DNA of 64,000 bases from Kingdonia uniflora (taxonomy: Eukaryota > Streptophyta > Magnoliopsida > Ranunculales > Circaeasteraceae), in assembly GCA_014058105.1 (NCBI GenBank), contig JACGCM010001011.1:625501-689500 (forward strand), written 5' to 3'. This document shows, piece by piece, positions 47,901 through 56,813 of the stretch. The notes beneath the pieces are model-generated. The model did no database searches. It had not been told where the DNA came from and was given only the letters and a program-made list of their open reading frames with translations. The position numbers and the translations under genes were made by a program. Each line of letters starts with the position of its first letter. Position 1 is the stretch's first letter.

Positions 47901-48998
47901 AATTTGACCAAGAATTGGGCTTTAAATTTTCAATTCAGTGTCTGAACCGGTTCTGAACCAGTCTTACTCAGTCTAGGTCAACGCCTAGACTGGGTTGACC
48001 CGGTTACACGTGACTGCCACATGTGTGTGCCACACGTGCCCTGCACGTGCCACTTCGGTGACTGCTCCAATGACCAGTCTGGTGGCCAGTTCAGTGACCG
48101 TCTGGTGATTGCCACGTGTCACAGCAGTGCTACGCACGTGCCTACATGTGCCTCGCACGTGCCTGCCATGTGTCCTTGACATGTGTCACTACTAACGTCA
48201 GCAATGTAGACCCTACTGCCACGTCAGCATGCCACGTGTCATTGGCACGTGTCAATGCTAACGTCAGCAATGGATAATGATGACATCATCAATAGATAAT
48301 TTTAAAAATATTATTTTATTTGATGATGTCATCGTGACCTAAAACCACTGTTTTTTGCTATGAAACTGCCTAGTTTCAACATGAGTTTGCTGGCGATTAG
48401 GGCATCTCTCTGAGACGTGTCATATGCCGTTAGAAAGCTCTTGGCCGGATGAGCTTTCTAACCAAAGTAGTCTCACCTCCATCCGATGTCCACAGCGAAA
48501 TTAATTTTGGTTTGAAAACAACCCTATTTCTAAGGTAAAAAACACTAAAAATGACTATTTTTAATCCGAAAAAAATAATAATAATAGTTACTAATCCATA
48601 TTCATATATCATGCAACATATATTATATATAAATTGAAACAAAATTCAAAAACTTTAAAAATACCTCTCTTGTCGCAAGGTTTCCCTGAAATGCTGATTG
48701 GAGAGTGATTTTCTTTCTCTTCTTACGTGTTGATAACGTGTTAGGAAATATAATACTATTAAAGGATTATCAGTTCTATATATTTGGAAAGCAATTGAGA
48801 GAGAGAGAGAATTCTTATTGATATTAGAGAACTGTAAAATTGTACGTAATACAAAAGGAGATAACCCAATTGAATATGTTACCTAACCATCTCAAACTCT
48901 CCCCGTAACCCTAAAGGCCTATGGGCTTTGTTAGGAGTCCAATAGGACACCCTAACCTTGTTGGGTTCCTAGCTTGGGCTTGGACCCAACTCCTAACA
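41991..48998 (-). mobile_element. Old copia-type LTR retrotransposon with decayed interior
   Basis: LTRs 41991-42248 and 48739-48998 (TGTTAGGAAATATAATACTA...CAACTCCTAACA) are about 90 percent identical by eye. Flanks GAAAC (41986-41990) and AAAAC (48999-49003) fit a 5-bp target duplication. A polypurine tract (AAGGGGGAG in reverse) follows the left LTR, so the element points left; next to the right LTR lies CGTTATCAACACG, a primer-site word seen in many plant copia elements. The 6.5-kb interior has no long frame; short scraps near 42540-42650 in reverse resemble the RNase H/polyprotein end. The stretch 42249-48738 otherwise shows no gene. Confidence 0.8.
47995..48265. promoter_or_regulatory. 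Cluster of CACGTG (G-box) motifs in the copia leader
   Basis: Eight CACGTG hexamers within 270 bp (for example TTACACGTGACT, CTGCACGTGCC, TGCCACGTGTCA three times as variants), plus CACGTCAG and several CATGTG words. The stretch is GC-richer than its surroundings. It lies about 480-740 bp inside the 5' LTR on the element's coding strand, in the untranslated leader. G-boxes bind bZIP and bHLH factors in light and ABA responses (established knowledge); function here is inference. Confidence 0.6.
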
Positions 48999-50089
48999 AA
49001 AACTAAATACTAATAAAATCTATTCTCCTTCATGATTTTCTCCATTAAAAGCAAAATAGTAGATCAATATTTCCACACAAAAAATCCTAACTTAATTTCA
49101 TCTTATTCATACAAAAATTCAATCGTTTTAAAATTTCACACAAGTATTTGCGAAAGGACTAATACTACTTCATCTTCTTCCCTATTATCATCATTCATCA
49201 TTGGGTTTATGTTGCAATCTTTTCCTTTTCAGATCATATGATTGTGAATATCGTATTAAATGTCTTTTCTTATAGAAAATTTGCAAAAAGGACTAATACT
49301 ACTCGTAAAGATCTATTATTGCCAAATGTGTTTACTTAAGATGAGAAGGGTTTTGATCGCTGTAAACCAATTTTCAATTCGAGTTGTGAATATAATTCAC
49401 AATAGCCCTGCCCAATCTTGTTCTTGTAACCATGCCTATTTTAAGTGGGAAAAGTGTCTGCAACTAATTATTTTGTTTTGATGGAGAAGATTTAAAAAGA
49501 GAAGATCCTATTAATATTAGGTTTCCTTTTTTGTAAAGACTATTGAGTTTTGCTGAGTTGTCTACCGTTAACTAGAGTTTTGAAACGTTAAAATTGGGTT
49601 AAAAGATGGGATGATGTGGCACTTTTTGATTGTACCCCATCACCCCATCAAGATTTATCCCCCATCAAAAATTGTCTCCCCTATATGGATAAAGTCTCAA
49701 ACACAAGTCAACCCTCACTTTGTTACCTGTAATAGGCATTGACTTCAGTTCGGTGGGAATGGGAATAATGAACCCATTACTTTAGAAATCGTGAGAGAGA
49801 TGCTCCAAATGATGACCTTTGGAAGAGCTAAAAGACATTATAAATTGATACAAAGCTAGCTGCTAATATGCTATTTGAACATCACTAAGAGAGAAAATTA
49901 AAGATCATTTGGATTGTGATTCCTCACAATTGAATTCTTCGTTATCGAGCTGACTCCCCAACATAGATAGCTGAAAGATTGCAAGAATATATTCCTCATC
50001 CCGTGGCTGAAAATCTACGAGATCTACGAAAGACAATTTGTGTGAGGCAACATGTAAATATTCGATGTTGATTTAGCCTTATTCCTCCC

Positions 50090-50097
50090 TATAAATA
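50090..50097 (+). promoter_or_regulatory. TATA box of MIR169-like locus 2
   Basis: TATAAATA in CCCTATAAATAGGTTG, 117 bp before the candidate mature miRNA and matching the element at 5384-5391 of locus 1. Confidence 0.6.
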
Positions 50098-50159
50098 GGT
50101 TGATCAGCGCAAATGAAAGAATTAACTATAGTACTAAATGCAGGCTAGAGTGGAATGTG

Positions 50160-50326
50160 TTGAGAGGAAATGGGGGTCTTACATGAAGATTAGAGTGTAA
50201 TTTGGTAAGCCAGGAATGACTTGCCTAGCTAGTTATCTCTTCTAGTCCTCTTGAGGAGAGTCTAGACTTGTCATTCTTGGTTGACCTCACTGCCTCTGAT
50301 TTCTCATGCTAGACCTTCTTTTCTTG
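50160..50326 (+). ncRNA. MIR169: MIR169-like precursor, locus 2 (variant)
   Basis: It is a paralogue of the hairpin at 5428-5582. The candidate mature sequence, 50207-50227, starts AAGCCAGGAATGACTTGCC; relative to locus 1 it differs at the first base and at the CAAGGA/CAGGAA core. The opposite arm (about 50263-50284, ACTTGTCATTCTTGGTT) still pairs with CCAGGAATGAC, including one G:U, but has a two-base mismatch where locus 1 has CAAG. The lower stem is kept. It may make a divergent miR169 or be decaying; seed-region changes could alter targets. Confidence 0.7.
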
Positions 50327-50655
50327 CCTGGTATTAGTATGATGCACTTTAGAGAACATGAGCAAGAAAAAAATCGCTAAGAATGTAGAATTTATAAAAT
50401 AATTATCTTCCTAAGTAATTCTTTGGTGAAAATGCTAGCTAGTTTATTTTATATAATGTAAATACAGAGAGTTGTATTGTTTATTCCTATTTCAGATTTT
50501 CTGCTAATGAAGATGCTCCACCCACTAGAAAATGGCATGAGAACCAAATCAAAATTGTTTTCTACTTTTTACTTTTTTTTCTTCTTCTTCGAATTGAAGT
50601 CAGTTTACTGATGCTTATGTTTATCATCAGAAATCTCACATTGTCTTGGCTTGAA
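50327..50655. other. Spacer, no gene seen
   Basis: AT-rich sequence between the second MIR169 hairpin and the duplicated 3' flank, with a T/C-rich run (about 50565-50590). Parts match 5583-5810. No gene recognised. Confidence 0.45.
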
Positions 50656-50935
50656 GTTTTGCATCCAATCCAAGAAGTCACAGTAAATTGAGGCAATCAA
50701 ATTGTAACAAATCAGTAGGAAAGGTAAACTACTCCATCATCTCATTTATTCACTAGCACTGCGTAATACTAGAGCTCAAAACAAAACAAGTAAAAGAGAA
50801 TTTCATTAATACTCACAAGTCCCAAGAGGATAGTCATGCTGCTACTATTACCTAACCAAAACATAAACGTCATAAGCTAAAAAACAAGAAAAAGACATCA
50901 AACGAAAACAAGCATATAAGTTTCAGACTATATAT
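50656..50935. repeat. Duplicated 3' flank of the FLAP1-like block (copy 2, gene missing)
   Basis: It matches 5811-6160 and 56313-56600. The next part of the flank resumes at about 54395-54530, after the LINE and LTR insertions (compare AGGTTCTACAGAGCCACTAA with TTCTACACAGCCACTAATTG at 6232). No exon 6 of the FLAP1-like gene follows it; unrelated sequence begins near 54540. Confidence 0.7.
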
Positions 50936-50938
50936 GTA

Positions 50939-51302
50939 AGATATTGTATTTTTCTGTGAGGATCTTGCACAAGGCTGTCCCTACCGATGAAGTAATCCAA
51001 CACCAAAGGATTCATCTCGCCTCTATTCGTCCCTTATGCAAGAATTCTGAAGAGTCAATACAGCACTTATTTATTCATTGCGATCATGCTCAATTTTTTT
51101 GGCACTGGCTCATGGGAATTTGTGGGCTTCGCCTGCAAGGCTGGACTTTCATCTCCATCTTCAAGCTGGCGGATAATCAGAGTTCCTATGCCAAGGATCT
51201 ATGGATTAATAGTGTTCTCTCTTGTTTGAGCAATCTCTGGAGTGCAAGGAACAAGGTATTGTATGATAATATCGTTGTCTATCATTCTGTGGTACAAATA
51301 AC
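50939..51302 (+). mobile_element. LINE 3' fragment with zf-RVT domain
   Basis: A frame from 50944 reads VRILHKAVPTDEVIQHQRIH, then EESIQHLFIHCDHAQFFWHW and LWSARNKVLYDN: the zinc-binding domain that follows reverse transcriptase in plant L1 elements. The rest of the LINE tail appears to be 54320-54394, ending in AATTTGCAAAAAAA, on the other side of the LTR element pair, so the LTR pair was inserted into the LINE. Confidence 0.7.
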
Positions 51303-52716
51303 TGGATGTGAATCATATCTCATGATCGTTTCTTACATGTCAACGGACTATTTATATTTAGGTTTTTTTGATTCAAGCCTCTCTGCTAGAGATGGTTAGT
51401 AAGTTTTAGAGAGTTCATAATTAACCAACACAAGATTAATAGGGTATTTTTCTCAGTTTCTAGAATATTCCTAATTAGGGTTTTCAACCCCTTATGTTCT
51501 ATAAATGGAAGACTAGGTTCTCTATTTTATTTAGTTGTTAAAGTTGTGATTGAATAAAGTTCAAGGTTTAGCCCTAATATAGTTTTAGGTTGATTTTAGC
51601 GTAAAAGACTTCTCGATTTAGCTTCCGCGTTGAGAGTTTACGTCAAATTGGTATCAGAGCGATATTAATTCTTGGGTTTTCAAGGCGATTCTCTATTGAT
51701 TCGTGATTTGAAACTCTAGGAAACAGATTAGAAGATCATTTTTTTTTCCCTATACTGCTACAGTGCTTTTTGGAGTCTGCTACAGTGTTTTCTGCGTCTG
51801 CTACAGTGTTTTTCTGGTTACACTATATTGTTCCTGCTTCTGCTACAGTATTTTCGCGACTGCTACAGTGATTCCAGTGTTGCTACAATGATTTTTGGTA
51901 AATAAAAAATAGATTTTCTTTGTTCTTTTGTCCGTTTCATGTTCAATCAGATTTGTTTTTTCCTTTTCTATGGCGAGTACAATCTCAATGGAGAGACCAC
52001 CTAGTCTTGAAGCACGTGTTGAGCGTATCGAAGCGTCGGTAGAAAGAATTAAACTTTCCAAAAGTTGGAAGTGACGGTCAATAAATTTTTCTTTCTTTTT
52101 AGTTACGAGGTAAAAAATTTCTCTCCGATATTTGATGTTGTTTGTGACGCTCACCAACCATGTTTTGATGATAGAGGATTACCCCCCGTATATGATGAGT
52201 ACTCGGATGACTACGAGTACTTGGGATCTTTAACTGATAAAATGTTGGATTACGACAACTTTTTAGAAGAAGAAAAATTCTAATTTATAGATGTATCGGC
52301 GTTTATAGATCCAACTTGGGAGGACTTTGAAGCTCGTTATGCAAGTCAAGCGACACAAAAACTACATCAATTACAAGTAATTTTTAGAGCACGTCGTTTG
52401 CTAGGTTTTGGTTTAAAGAGAAGTTGTGAAACACTGTCGCAACATTAATTGATACATCGGCTGGATATGGCAAGTTTCGAGGTAGGATTCGAGGGTCAAA
52501 GCTTAAGGCGTATGGAATTGTTTATCTTGACATGTAGGTGACGTAAACTCTTGTATTGGTTAATTAAGAATATTTTAGAAACTAGGGGTTTTCACCCCGC
52601 GTATGGTGACGTAACAGAACCTAGTTAGGGTTTTCACCTCGCGTATGGAATTGTTGAGCTTAAGGCGTATGGAATTTTTAGATTTTCTTAAAATTCTTAA
52701 GCCTTAAGACTGTAGG
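51303..52716 (+). mobile_element. Small non-autonomous LTR element, plus arm (truncated)
   Basis: The 5' LTR is 51303-51645 (343 bp), primer site TTGGTATCAGAGC at 51648-51660, and a leader with about six CTGCTACAGTG words (51760-51900). The ORF begins at ATG 51971 (MASTISMERPPSLEARVERI) and is the same as in the minus arm but with shifts. After about 52540 the element breaks up into short LTR and leader pieces and meets the minus arm at 52717. Confidence 0.75.
51971..52560 (+). pseudogene. Orphan ORF of the small LTR element, plus arm
   Basis: It is homologous to the intact 53069-53791 ORF. The start MASTISMERPPSLEARVERI is followed by a shift near 52050; 52065-52283 reads NKFFFLFSYEVKNFSPIFDV and YDEYSDDYEYLGSLTDKM, then a stop, FIDPTWEDFEARYASQ, and further shifts after SCET. 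It is a broken duplicate. Confidence 0.7.
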
Positions 52717-53068
52717 TGACGTAAACTCTCAACGCGAAAGCTAAATTGAGAAGTCTTTTACGCTAAAATCAACCTAAAACTTTATTCAATCACAACTTTA
52801 ACAACTAAATAAAATAGATAACCTAGCCTCTATTTTATAGAACATAAGGGGTGGAAACTCTAACTATGAATATTCTAGAAACTATAAAACATACCCAATT
52901 AACCGTGTGTTGGTTAATTAGGAACTCCCTAAAACCTACTAACCATCTTTAGCAGAGAGGCTTGAATCAAAAGAACATAAATATAAATAGTCCGCTGACA
53001 TGTGAGAAACGATCATGAGATATAATTCACATCAAACCCTCCATCTTCGGAAAATTTCGACCACGAAA

Positions 53069-53704
53069 TTAAACTGGGCGTGCTCCTGACGAAGCTCGTG
53101 CTACCTTGGTAACACCTTCAAAATCATCAAACTCGTCTTGCATGTAAAAATCAACAATTTCATACGCCTTAAGCTTTGACCCACGGATCCTACCTCGAAA
53201 CTTGTCATATCCAGCCGATGTACCAATTAATGTTGCGACAGTGTTTTCACAACTTCTCCTTAAACCAAAACCTAGCAAACGACGTGCTCTAAAATTTACT
53301 TGTAATTTATGTAGTTTTCGTGTAGTTTGACTTGCATAACGAGCTTCAAAGTCCTCCCAAGTTGGATCTATAAACGCCGATACATTTATAAATTGGAATT
53401 TTTCTTCTTCTAAAAAGTTATCGTAATCCCACCTTTTATCAGTTAAAGATCCCAAGTACTCACAGTCATCTGAGTACTCATCATATACGGGGGGTAATCC
53501 TCTATCATCAAAACATGGTTGGTGAGCGTCACAAACAACATCAAATATCGGAGAAAAATTTTTAACCTCGTAACTAAAAATAAAGAAAAATTTATTAACC
53601 GTCACTTCCAGTTTTTGGAAAGTTCTTTTAATTCTTTCTACTGACCCTTCGATACGCTCAACACGTGCTTCAAAACTATGTGGTCTCTCCATTAAGATTG
53701 TATT
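53069..53704 (-). CDS. Orphan ORF of the small LTR element (gag-like position)
   Basis: The frame is open from 53791; the Met at 53710 (MANTILMERPHSFEARVERI) matches the start of the plus-arm copy and is the likelier start. The protein has about 213 residues: a short coiled coil (ARVERIEGSVERIKRTFQKL), a hydrophobic/aromatic segment, an acidic Tyr/Asp-rich segment (GLPPVYDEYSDDCEYLGSL), then a basic part (FRARRLLGFGLRRSC; GRIRGSKLKAYE). No zinc knuckle, protease or polymerase motif is seen. The acidic Tyr/Asp segment recalls C-terminal parts of some Ty3-type plant polyproteins; I do not assign a family. Its being open over full length in a small element suggests recent movement. Confidence 0.6.
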   Translation of the reverse strand, partial: NTILMERPHSFEARVERIEGSVERIKRTFQKLEVTVNKFFFIFSYEVKNFSPIFDVVCDAHQPCFDDRGLPPVYDEYSDDCEYLGSLTDKRWDYDNFLEEEKFQFINVSAFIDPTWEDFEARYASQTTRKLHKLQVNFRARRLLGFGLRRSCENTVATLIGTSAGYDKFRGRIRGSKLKAYEIVDFYMQDEFDDFEGVTKVARASSGARPV

Positions 53705-53799
53705 CGCCATAGAGAAGAAAAAAAAAATCTGATTGAACAAGAAACGGACAAAAGAACAAAGAAAATCTTTTTTTTTATTTACCAAAATCACTGTAGCAG

Positions 53800-53930
53800 T
53801 GCCGGGATCACTGTAGCAGCCGCCTGTAGCAGATGCAGGAACACTGTAGTGTACTCAGAAAAGCACTGTAGCAGTCGCAGGAATACTGTAGCAACTCAGA
53901 AAAAGCACTGTAGCAGTGTAGGGAAGAAAA
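53800..53930. repeat. CACTGTAGCAG repeat array in the LTR-element leader
   Basis: About seven copies of CACTGTAGCAG or close variants (such as TACTGTAGCAA) spaced 12-25 bp. The mirror array (CTGCTACAGTG) lies at 51760-51900 in the plus arm. Position is between primer site and ORF. Confidence 0.75.
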
Positions 53931-54628
53931 AAAACGATCTTCAAATCTGTTTCTTAGAGTTTCAAATCATGAATCAATAGAGAATCGCCTTGAAAACCCA
54001 AGAATTAATCTCGCTCTGATTCCAATTTGGCATAAACTCTCAACGCGGAAGCTAAATTGAGAAGTTTTTTACGCTAAAATCAACCTAAAACTAAATTAGG
54101 GCTAAACCTTGAACTTTATTCAATCACAACTTTAACAACTAAATAAAATAGGGAACCTAGCTTCAGGGTGAAAACGAAAAATACTTTATTAACCTTGGTT
54201 AATTAGGAACTCCCTAAAACCTACTGACCATCTTTAGCAGAGAGGCTTGAATCAAAAAAACATAAATATAAATAGTCCGTTGACATGTGAGAAACGATCA
54301 TGAGATATGATTCACATCAGTTGAATTTGTCTACAACAAGGTTTGTATACTCTTTGATGATACATTATTTCTAATTAATAAATTTGCAAAAAAAGATGGC
54401 TGAATATGATATTATTTAGAGAAAGGAGTACAAATTAAGGTTCTACAGAGCCACTAATTGTACACAGACTATAGAGACTAACATCCCACGAAAGAAGTAA
54501 CATGCATGCAGAAACTTCAATCTTCATTAACATCATACAATCTAAATCACAGTCTTTGGAATACTACTATAAGTCTAAAACAATATTCGACTAACTAGCT
54601 CTATTTATAAGAAAGCATCAGCAGCTAA

Positions 54629-55657
54629 TTAAGCATGAGAAGGTGGTGTTGGCGGCAGGGGCGGATTTAGGCTTAGAATATGCCAAAAAATAACATATAT
54701 AGCAATTAAAAAAAAAAACTATACATAACAACCTAAAGCCTAGCCCACAGCCCCAACCCAACCCTCCCTATCCTTCCTAGCTCCTGCCCTTTCTTTCTCT
54801 CTAAGAAAACATACAAAATAGAAGAAAAAAAATGTACTCATATATGAGGTACCTCTCTCTCTCTCTCTTTCTCTTGTAAATCAATGAATCATAGTTGCAA
54901 TTACAATCTCTCTCTCTTTGGTTTTGTTTAATAACCTTGAACAACGAAATAATTTTTTTCGGGGCTCTTTACTACAACCCCATACTCTAAAACGATAGGT
55001 CCGCCCTGGACTTGGCGGTGTAGTTCCTCCACCACTGCAATGTTGTTTAATTAAGGGGAGATAGAATGGGTCGTTGAGAAACCCAAACATTTGTGAGAAA
55101 CAATCACTATCAACGCTATTAAGAGCAGAACAACAAGAAGAGCTAATATCAATATGACCCGTCAAGAATGACCCGATGATCTGGGGAACGCATGATCGAA
55201 CTCCTTGAAGGGACGACCAACAATGTTGAAACTGTGGGGGCAAAAATGGAGGTAAACCCGACCCTGGAGGGGACCCTCCTGATTAAGGGGGTGATGAGGT
55301 TGGAGAAGACGATGAAGGGGATGGGGGTGAAGATACCCTTAACCAAGGTGGAAGACTTGGAAATGACGGCAAAGGAGGAAATGATGGAAATGGTGGCAAA
55401 GTTGGAAATGATGGAAATGGGGGCAAAGGAGGTAGCGTTGGAAACGGAGGTAAAGGAGGAATTGTTGGAAGTGGAGGCAAAGGTGGCAACGGAATCATCG
55501 GAAATGGAAATGTAGGAAACCCGAAATGAGGGATCCCAGGAAAGCCTACTTGTGGATATATTGCCGTCTCAGACTCTGGTGTTGGGCGAGCTCCAAACCC
55601 AATTGAAGCAAGCGAAACAAGCAACACTAACATCAAGATAACTCTATTAAGTGCCAT
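54629..55657 (-). pseudogene. Secreted proline-rich prolamin-like (ECA1-type) protein gene, broken
   Basis: Start chosen at ATG 55657: MALNRVILMLVLLVSLASIG is a signal peptide ending near GFGARP; the longer frame from 55684 would put a polar stretch before it. About 85 residues of Pro/Phe/Leu repeats follow (FPTLPPLPPFPSFPTLPPFP), then an in-frame TAA at 55283-55285. Beyond the stop the same frame goes on into a prolamin-like domain (RSCVPQIIGSFLTGHI, SSSCCSALNSVDSDCF, FYLPLIKQHCSGGGTTPP) with the six expected cysteines. A hAT MITE (54656-55010) then interrupts the last codons; the old end PPSHA-stop is at 54629. Prolamin-like proteins of this type are small secreted plant reproductive or cell-wall proteins (family knowledge). 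One nonsense change and a late insertion make this a young pseudogene. Confidence 0.85.
54656..55010. mobile_element. hAT-type MITE in the prolamin-like gene
   Basis: 355 bp; ends CAGGGGCGGATTTAGG and, in reverse, CCAGGGCGGACCTATCG. The 8-bp flanks GTTGGCGG (54648-54655) and CTTGGCGG (55011-55018) differ at one base. Same terminal pattern as the MITE at 9946-10200. It contains a CTCTCTCT run near 54850-54875. Confidence 0.75.
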
Positions 55658-55689
55658 TGTTGAAACACTAAACCTACAAGTCAACTAAT

Positions 55690-56312
55690 AAGTTTGTGTC
55701 GTTAACACTTGAAAAATGTTGGGGTTTAAATAGAACCAAGTATGGGATGTATTGTGATTGAGTAGAAGTCTAATTGTATTAGAACTCTGCTTTAATTAAG
55801 AGTTGTTATCTAATGTAACTACAACTTCTTATGTAATTGTAATTTTGTGATTAGGTCATGTATATCTTTTCATCTGATTCGTTTTCGTGCAGTTGGGAAG
55901 AGTTTAATCTGAAGCAGTTGAGATGAGTTATTTACTTTAACTAGAAACGTAGTTGCAAGTGAAACTCAAAGTTAGCACATCTTGTGGGAAAAGATCACAG
56001 TTGAATGGGCTTGTTGGTCTCTATCTAGATCCTAACTACATCATGTGTAAATTGTAGATGCCCTAGGATTAACTCTAAACATTCACATATTGCTTTCCTT
56101 GTTACAAAGAAAAAATTAGAATTAACACGGAGGACTCGAGTTTAAAGCTCACACATTTAATTGGCTAGGATACAAGGTATGCTTAAATAATGTGAGAGTT
56201 TTGGACATCTTTAGTTAAGTTCTTCTCTTGATTGGGCTATACATTTGACAACTCAAAACCAATGATGAAAATCAACAATGAAGCCATATATACATACTCA
56301 GAAAGGATTCGA
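55690..56312. other. Upstream region of the prolamin-like gene, no gene seen
   Basis: AT-rich. A possible TATA-like word for the minus-strand gene lies near 55725-55735 (reverse TTTAAACC, weak). Near 56258 the block word ACCAATGATGAAAATCAACA appears, shared with 41800-41830. No coding region recognised. Confidence 0.4.
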
Positions 56313-56810
56313 TTGCATCCAATCCAGTAAGTCATAGTAAATTGTGGCAATCAAATTGAAGCAAACAATAGGAAAGGTAAACTACTTCATCTTCTCATGT
56401 ATTCTAGTGCTAGGTAATGCAACAACATAGGCAAAACAAATAAAAGAAAATTTCATTAGTACTACCCCCTCACAACTCTCAAGAGGATAGTCAAGCTTGC
56501 ACTATTTACCTTACCAAAAAATGAACTTCATAAGCAAAAAAAGAAAAAAAGAAAAAAGACGGTCAAGCCAAAACATGCCTATACACTTTCAGAAGATAAT
56601 GTGAACTGCAGTTGAAGGCCGAATATAATAATGTTCAGAGAGGGAGGGAGAACAAATTCAGGTTCTACACAGCCACTAATAGTACAGAGACTGTCCAGAC
56701 TAACACGTCAAATTCAAAGCAGCAGGTTCCCCCACTTCCCAAAGATTTTTCCTTCAACTTTTCAAAGATTATTTCTACTCTTAAAAAGGTACTTTGATCC
56801 AACTAGAACA
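56313..56810. repeat. Duplicated 3' flank of the FLAP1-like block (copy 3)
   Basis: Matches 5811-6340 and the pieces at 50656-50935 and 54395-54530; followed directly by the last exon of copy C. Confidence 0.75.
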
Positions 56811-56813
56811 ACA

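Larger units (their letters stand above)
41847..49685. mobile_element. Terminal-inverted-repeat element split by a copia insertion
   Basis: Left end TAGGGGAAAGAATTTGATGG then GGGGTGATGGGGTTCCAAT; the right end in reverse begins TAGGGGAGACAATTTTTGAT, then GATGGGGTGATGGGGTACAA and AAAAGTGCCACATCATCC, matching the left end over about 80 bp with one short gap. Without the copia it would be about 830 bp. The right half (49004-49620) has no convincing gene; a frame with CSCNHAYFKWEKCL near 49412 only faintly recalls a SWIM zinc finger. Target duplication is unclear, so the superfamily is open. Confidence 0.6.
52717..54319 (-). mobile_element. Small non-autonomous LTR element, minus arm (complete)
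   Basis: The 3' LTR is 52717-53034 and the 5' LTR 54028-54319, both in reverse (TGATGTGAAT...GAGAGTTTA). A polypurine tract (GATGGAGGGTT in reverse) lies at 53035-53046, and a primer-site variant TTGGAATCAGAG next to the 5' LTR. Total about 1.6 kb with one ORF, no pol. The leader (53800-53930) holds about seven CACTGTAGCAG words. It faces the plus arm tail to tail. Confidence 0.8.

Noticed and set aside
49260..49481. Possible SWIM zinc finger of a Mutator transposase (CSCNHAYFKWEKCL)
   Set aside because: Too short, lacks the final His, and no other transposase motif is nearby; mentioned only as a faint resemblance.
52540..52716. Extra solo LTR between the arms of the small LTR elements
   Set aside because: Only short pieces (GTGACGTAAACTC, GGTTAATTAAGAATATT) recur, in mixed order; not a full LTR.
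55192..55515. Met/Glu-rich 107-codon frame on the plus strand
   Set aside because: Exact antisense of the proline-rich part of the prolamin-like gene; its composition is the complement of Pro/Phe/Leu codons.
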